In this document: one piece after another, positions 20,914-22,702 of the stretch
How the letters are laid out: each line of letters starts with the position of its first letter
Position numbering within the stretch: the first letter of the stretch is position 1
Source of the DNA: a virus
Reading direction: 5' to 3' (one strand)
DNA: 22,702 bases
IMG/VR virus record: IMGVR_UViG_3300006052_000032
Coordinates: 1 to 22,702 of that record
Position numbers and translations under genes: made by a program
Notes under the pieces: generated by a model
Told to the model about the DNA's origin: nothing
What the model saw: the letters and a program-made list of their open reading frames with translations, nothing else
The model's database searches: none

Positions 20914-22142
20914 GCGCCATCGAAGCCGACGTCCACGCCTTCTGTTCTCCCTCCGGTGCCGAGCGGTGGATGGCGTGCCCGGGAGCCCCGGCGCTCGAAG
21001 AGGGGCGTCCCGACACTGCAGGCCCCGATGCCGCTTTCGGTACCGTGGCGCACGACGTCGCCGCGCGCTGGCTCGCTACGGGGAAGAAGCCCTCCGACGC
21101 AGGGCCTGAGTTCGATTTCCTCCGGCACTACATCGAATACGTGGAGTCCCGGGTCAACGCCTACAAGGAGGCCGGCGCCGGGCGCGTCGAGATCCTCATC
21201 GAGAAGCGTCTCGACATCTCGGCGATCACGACCGAGCGCGGCGCGATGGGCACGGCCGACTGCATCCTGATCGTGACGTGGCCCGATGGGCGCTGCTCGA
21301 TCGATGTCATCGATCTCAAGACCGGCATGGGCGTCGAGGTCTCGGCGGTCGAGAACAAGCAGCTCATGATCTACGCGCTCGCTGCCGTGCTCGTCTATTC
21401 GCTCCTGAGCGACTTCAAGGAGGTCAACATCGTCATCTCTCAGCCGCGGATCCGCGAGCAGCCCTCCGAGTGGATGACGACGGTCGATGATCTCTACGCT
21501 TTTGGGCAGCGCGTCACCGAAGCAGCGTCCATTGCGCTGACGCTACGAGGTGACGTCGCTGCCCTCTCGAACCTGAACCCCGGCGAGGTGCAGTGCCGCT
21601 GGTGCCGCGCGAAGAGCGCCTGCCCGGCCCTACAGAAGATGGTTCACGACGAGGTGTTCGGGGAGTTCCAAGCCATCGAGGATCCGGCCGCGGTGCCGCT
21701 CACTCCGGACGAGAAGAGCTTGGATCCGAAGGATCGGCTGATGCACCTCGCGCGCTCGATGGCGCGCGTGCCGCTCATCGAGAAGTGGTGCCTCGCGATC
21801 CGCGCGGAAGTCGAGCGCGAACTCCTCGATGGTCACCCGGTGGAAGGGTTCAAGCTCGTGGAGGGCCGCAAGGGTCCGCGCAAGTGGACCGACGAGGAAG
21901 CGGTCATCGGGCTCCTGAACATGGAGGGCTTCACGGCAGCCGACATGTACAACCGGTCGCTGAAGAGCCCCGCGCAGCTCGACAAGGCTGTGAGCGGGCG
22001 GACGATCGCGGAGTCCCTGAAAGAACTCGTGAGCCAGTCCGAGGGGAAGCCCTCGGTGGCACCCGTGGATGACCCGAGGCCGGAGTACACGCCAGCCGCG
22101 GCGTCTGATTTCGACACCTACAACGGAGAGGATCTCGTATGA
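20910..22142 (+). CDS. DUF2800 family PD-(D/E)XK nuclease
   Basis: 410 residues from ATG 20910. The pattern matches DUF2800: SPSGAERWMACPGAPALEE (13-31), FGTVAH with His 48, MGTADCIL with Asp 117, VIDLKTGMGV with Asp 135 and Lys 137, and QLMIYALAAV with Gln 151/Tyr 155. These are the Cas4/RecB-type nuclease positions. Cys 23 plus C229-x2-C232-x5-C238 fits the iron-sulfur arrangement of Cas4 and AddB. The C-terminal about 120 residues are helical and Lys/Glu-rich. It probably acts as an exonuclease in phage replication/recombination and is coupled (ATGA) to the DUF2815 gene. Confidence 0.85.
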   Translation: MSAIEADVHAFCSPSGAERWMACPGAPALEEGRPDTAGPDAAFGTVAHDVAARWLATGKKPSDAGPEFDFLRHYIEYVESRVNAYKEAGAGRVEILIEKRLDISAITTERGAMGTADCILIVTWPDGRCSIDVIDLKTGMGVEVSAVENKQLMIYALAAVLVYSLLSDFKEVNIVISQPRIREQPSEWMTTVDDLYAFGQRVTEAASIALTLRGDVAALSNLNPGEVQCRWCRAKSACPALQKMVHDEVFGEFQAIEDPAAVPLTPDEKSLDPKDRLMHLARSMARVPLIEKWCLAIRAEVERELLDGHPVEGFKLVEGRKGPRKWTDEEAVIGLLNMEGFTAADMYNRSLKSPAQLDKAVSGRTIAESLKELVSQSEGKPSVAPVDDPRPEYTPAAASDFDTYNGEDLV

Positions 22143-22681
22143 AAGTGCTTCTGAAGAATGTCCGCCTGTCGTTCCCGAATCTGTGGAAGGCTTCGTCTTT
22201 CGGCGGTGAGGGGAAGCCGGCGTTTTCGGCGTCGTTCATCTTCGGCGATGAGCACGAGGTGATCGAGCTGATGAACGAGGCGATCGACACCGTGGCGACG
22301 GAGAAGTGGGGCGTCAAGGCGAAGGCGATCCTTGGGAGCCTCGTGGCCCAGAACAAGACCTGTCTCCACAGCGGCGACACGAAGCCCGACATGGACGGCT
22401 ACGCCGGGAACTACTTCGTCTCGGCGCGTGCGTACCAGAAGCCGCTCGTGATCGACCGGGGCAAGCAGCCGCTCGCGGAGACCGACGGCCGGCCCTACGC
22501 CGGGTGCTACGTCAACGCCTCGGTCGAGGTGTGGGCGCAGGACAACGAGTTCGGCCGGCGCATCAACGCGACGCTCCGGGGCGTACAATTCCTGAACGAC
22601 GGCGATGCGTTCGCGGGCGGGGCTCCCGCGACGCCCGACGAGTTCGAGGATGAGGGAGCCGACGAATCCGCACTCGCGTGA
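22139..22681 (+). CDS. DUF2815 family protein, ssDNA-binding-like
   Basis: 180 residues from ATG 22139 (ATGA overlap). Begins MKVLLKNVRLSFPNLWKASS, the signature start of DUF2815, followed by KPAFSASFIFGDEHEVIELM, a central GYAGNYFVSARAYQKPLVID and a beta region with YAGCYVNASVEVWAQDNEFG and INATLRGVQFLNDGDAF. The C-terminal about 25 residues are acidic (DEFEDEGADES), as in many ssDNA-binding proteins whose tail recruits partners. The family is typically next to DUF2800 and thought to resemble T7 gp2.5-type proteins. It would coat ssDNA during replication/recombination. Confidence 0.85.
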   Translation: MKVLLKNVRLSFPNLWKASSFGGEGKPAFSASFIFGDEHEVIELMNEAIDTVATEKWGVKAKAILGSLVAQNKTCLHSGDTKPDMDGYAGNYFVSARAYQKPLVIDRGKQPLAETDGRPYAGCYVNASVEVWAQDNEFGRRINATLRGVQFLNDGDAFAGGAPATPDEFEDEGADESALA

Positions 22682-22684
22682 GCG

Positions 22685-22702
22685 ATGGAAGAGGATCTCG
22701 AA
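22685..22702 (+). CDS. Start of a further gene, cut by window edge
   Basis: ATG 22685 begins MEEDLE and runs off the right edge four bases after the DUF2815 stop. A GTG at 22678, overlapping that stop as GTGA, is an alternative start in another frame. Too little is visible for a function. In operons with DUF2800 and DUF2815 the next gene is often a DNA polymerase, which is a guess from order only. Confidence 0.3.

Overview
The window is a high-GC segment of a tailed double-stranded DNA phage (Caudoviricetes) or a prophage of one. The evidence is a contiguous packaging and virion module (terminase large subunit, portal, scaffold-like protein, major capsid protein, head-tail adaptor, large neck/tail protein) together with phage replication genes (prim-pol/VirE-type primase-helicase, DUF2800 nuclease, DUF2815 ssDNA-binding-like protein, DUF932 protein). 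An adaptor followed directly by a large stabilisation-type protein suggests a short-tailed, P22/podovirus-like virion. The host cannot be read from the sequence; base composition points to a GC-rich bacterium. No integrase, lysis gene, tRNA, rRNA or CRISPR array was seen.

Layout. (1) 1-13832, minus strand: the late operon, read right to left. It starts with small proteins (two unknowns, a KTSC-domain protein, a Lar-like zinc ribbon, a possible small terminase). These are followed by the large terminase, three small unknowns, the portal, a run of very small basic ORFs, the scaffold-like protein, the capsid, a Gly-rich structural protein, the adaptor and the neck/tail protein. Almost every junction is a stop/start overlap (ATGA, GTGA, TGATG) or a gap of a few bases, so translation is probably coupled. 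(2) 13833-14728: about 900 bp of divergent non-coding DNA with a candidate late promoter, a compound hairpin, 61-bp tandem repeats, GTGAC palindromes and a 20-bp direct repeat ending in a perfect DnaA box; this is the first candidate origin/control region. (3) 14729-17155, plus strand: small early genes and a DUF932 gene that lies between two copies of a double-hairpin element. (4) 17156-17563: a convergent non-coding region with a GC-rich hairpin and three separate iteron families (15 bp x4, about 25 bp x3, 9 bp x5 arranged as an inverted pair); this is a second candidate origin or operator. (5) 17564-20100, minus strand: primase-helicase preceded by a Cro/CI-like HTH regulator. (6) 20193 to the right edge, plus strand: a divergent replication/recombination operon (AT-hook-bearing protein, small protein, DUF2800, DUF2815, then a further gene cut by the edge).

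How it may work together (inference). The HTH protein sits on a divergent promoter between the primase and the nuclease/SSB operon and could balance them. The primase-helicase would act with the DUF2800 and DUF2815 proteins at one of the two iteron-rich regions, and the single promoter at about 13.87 kb would drive the late operon. The most unexpected signal is a 15/16 match to the bacterial centromere site parS at the head of the late operon, with no ParB gene in view. The iteron block at 17.2-17.56 kb, the repeated double hairpin around DUF932, and the chain of tiny arginine/lysine-rich ORFs between portal and scaffold are the other structures that ordinary annotation would not explain.
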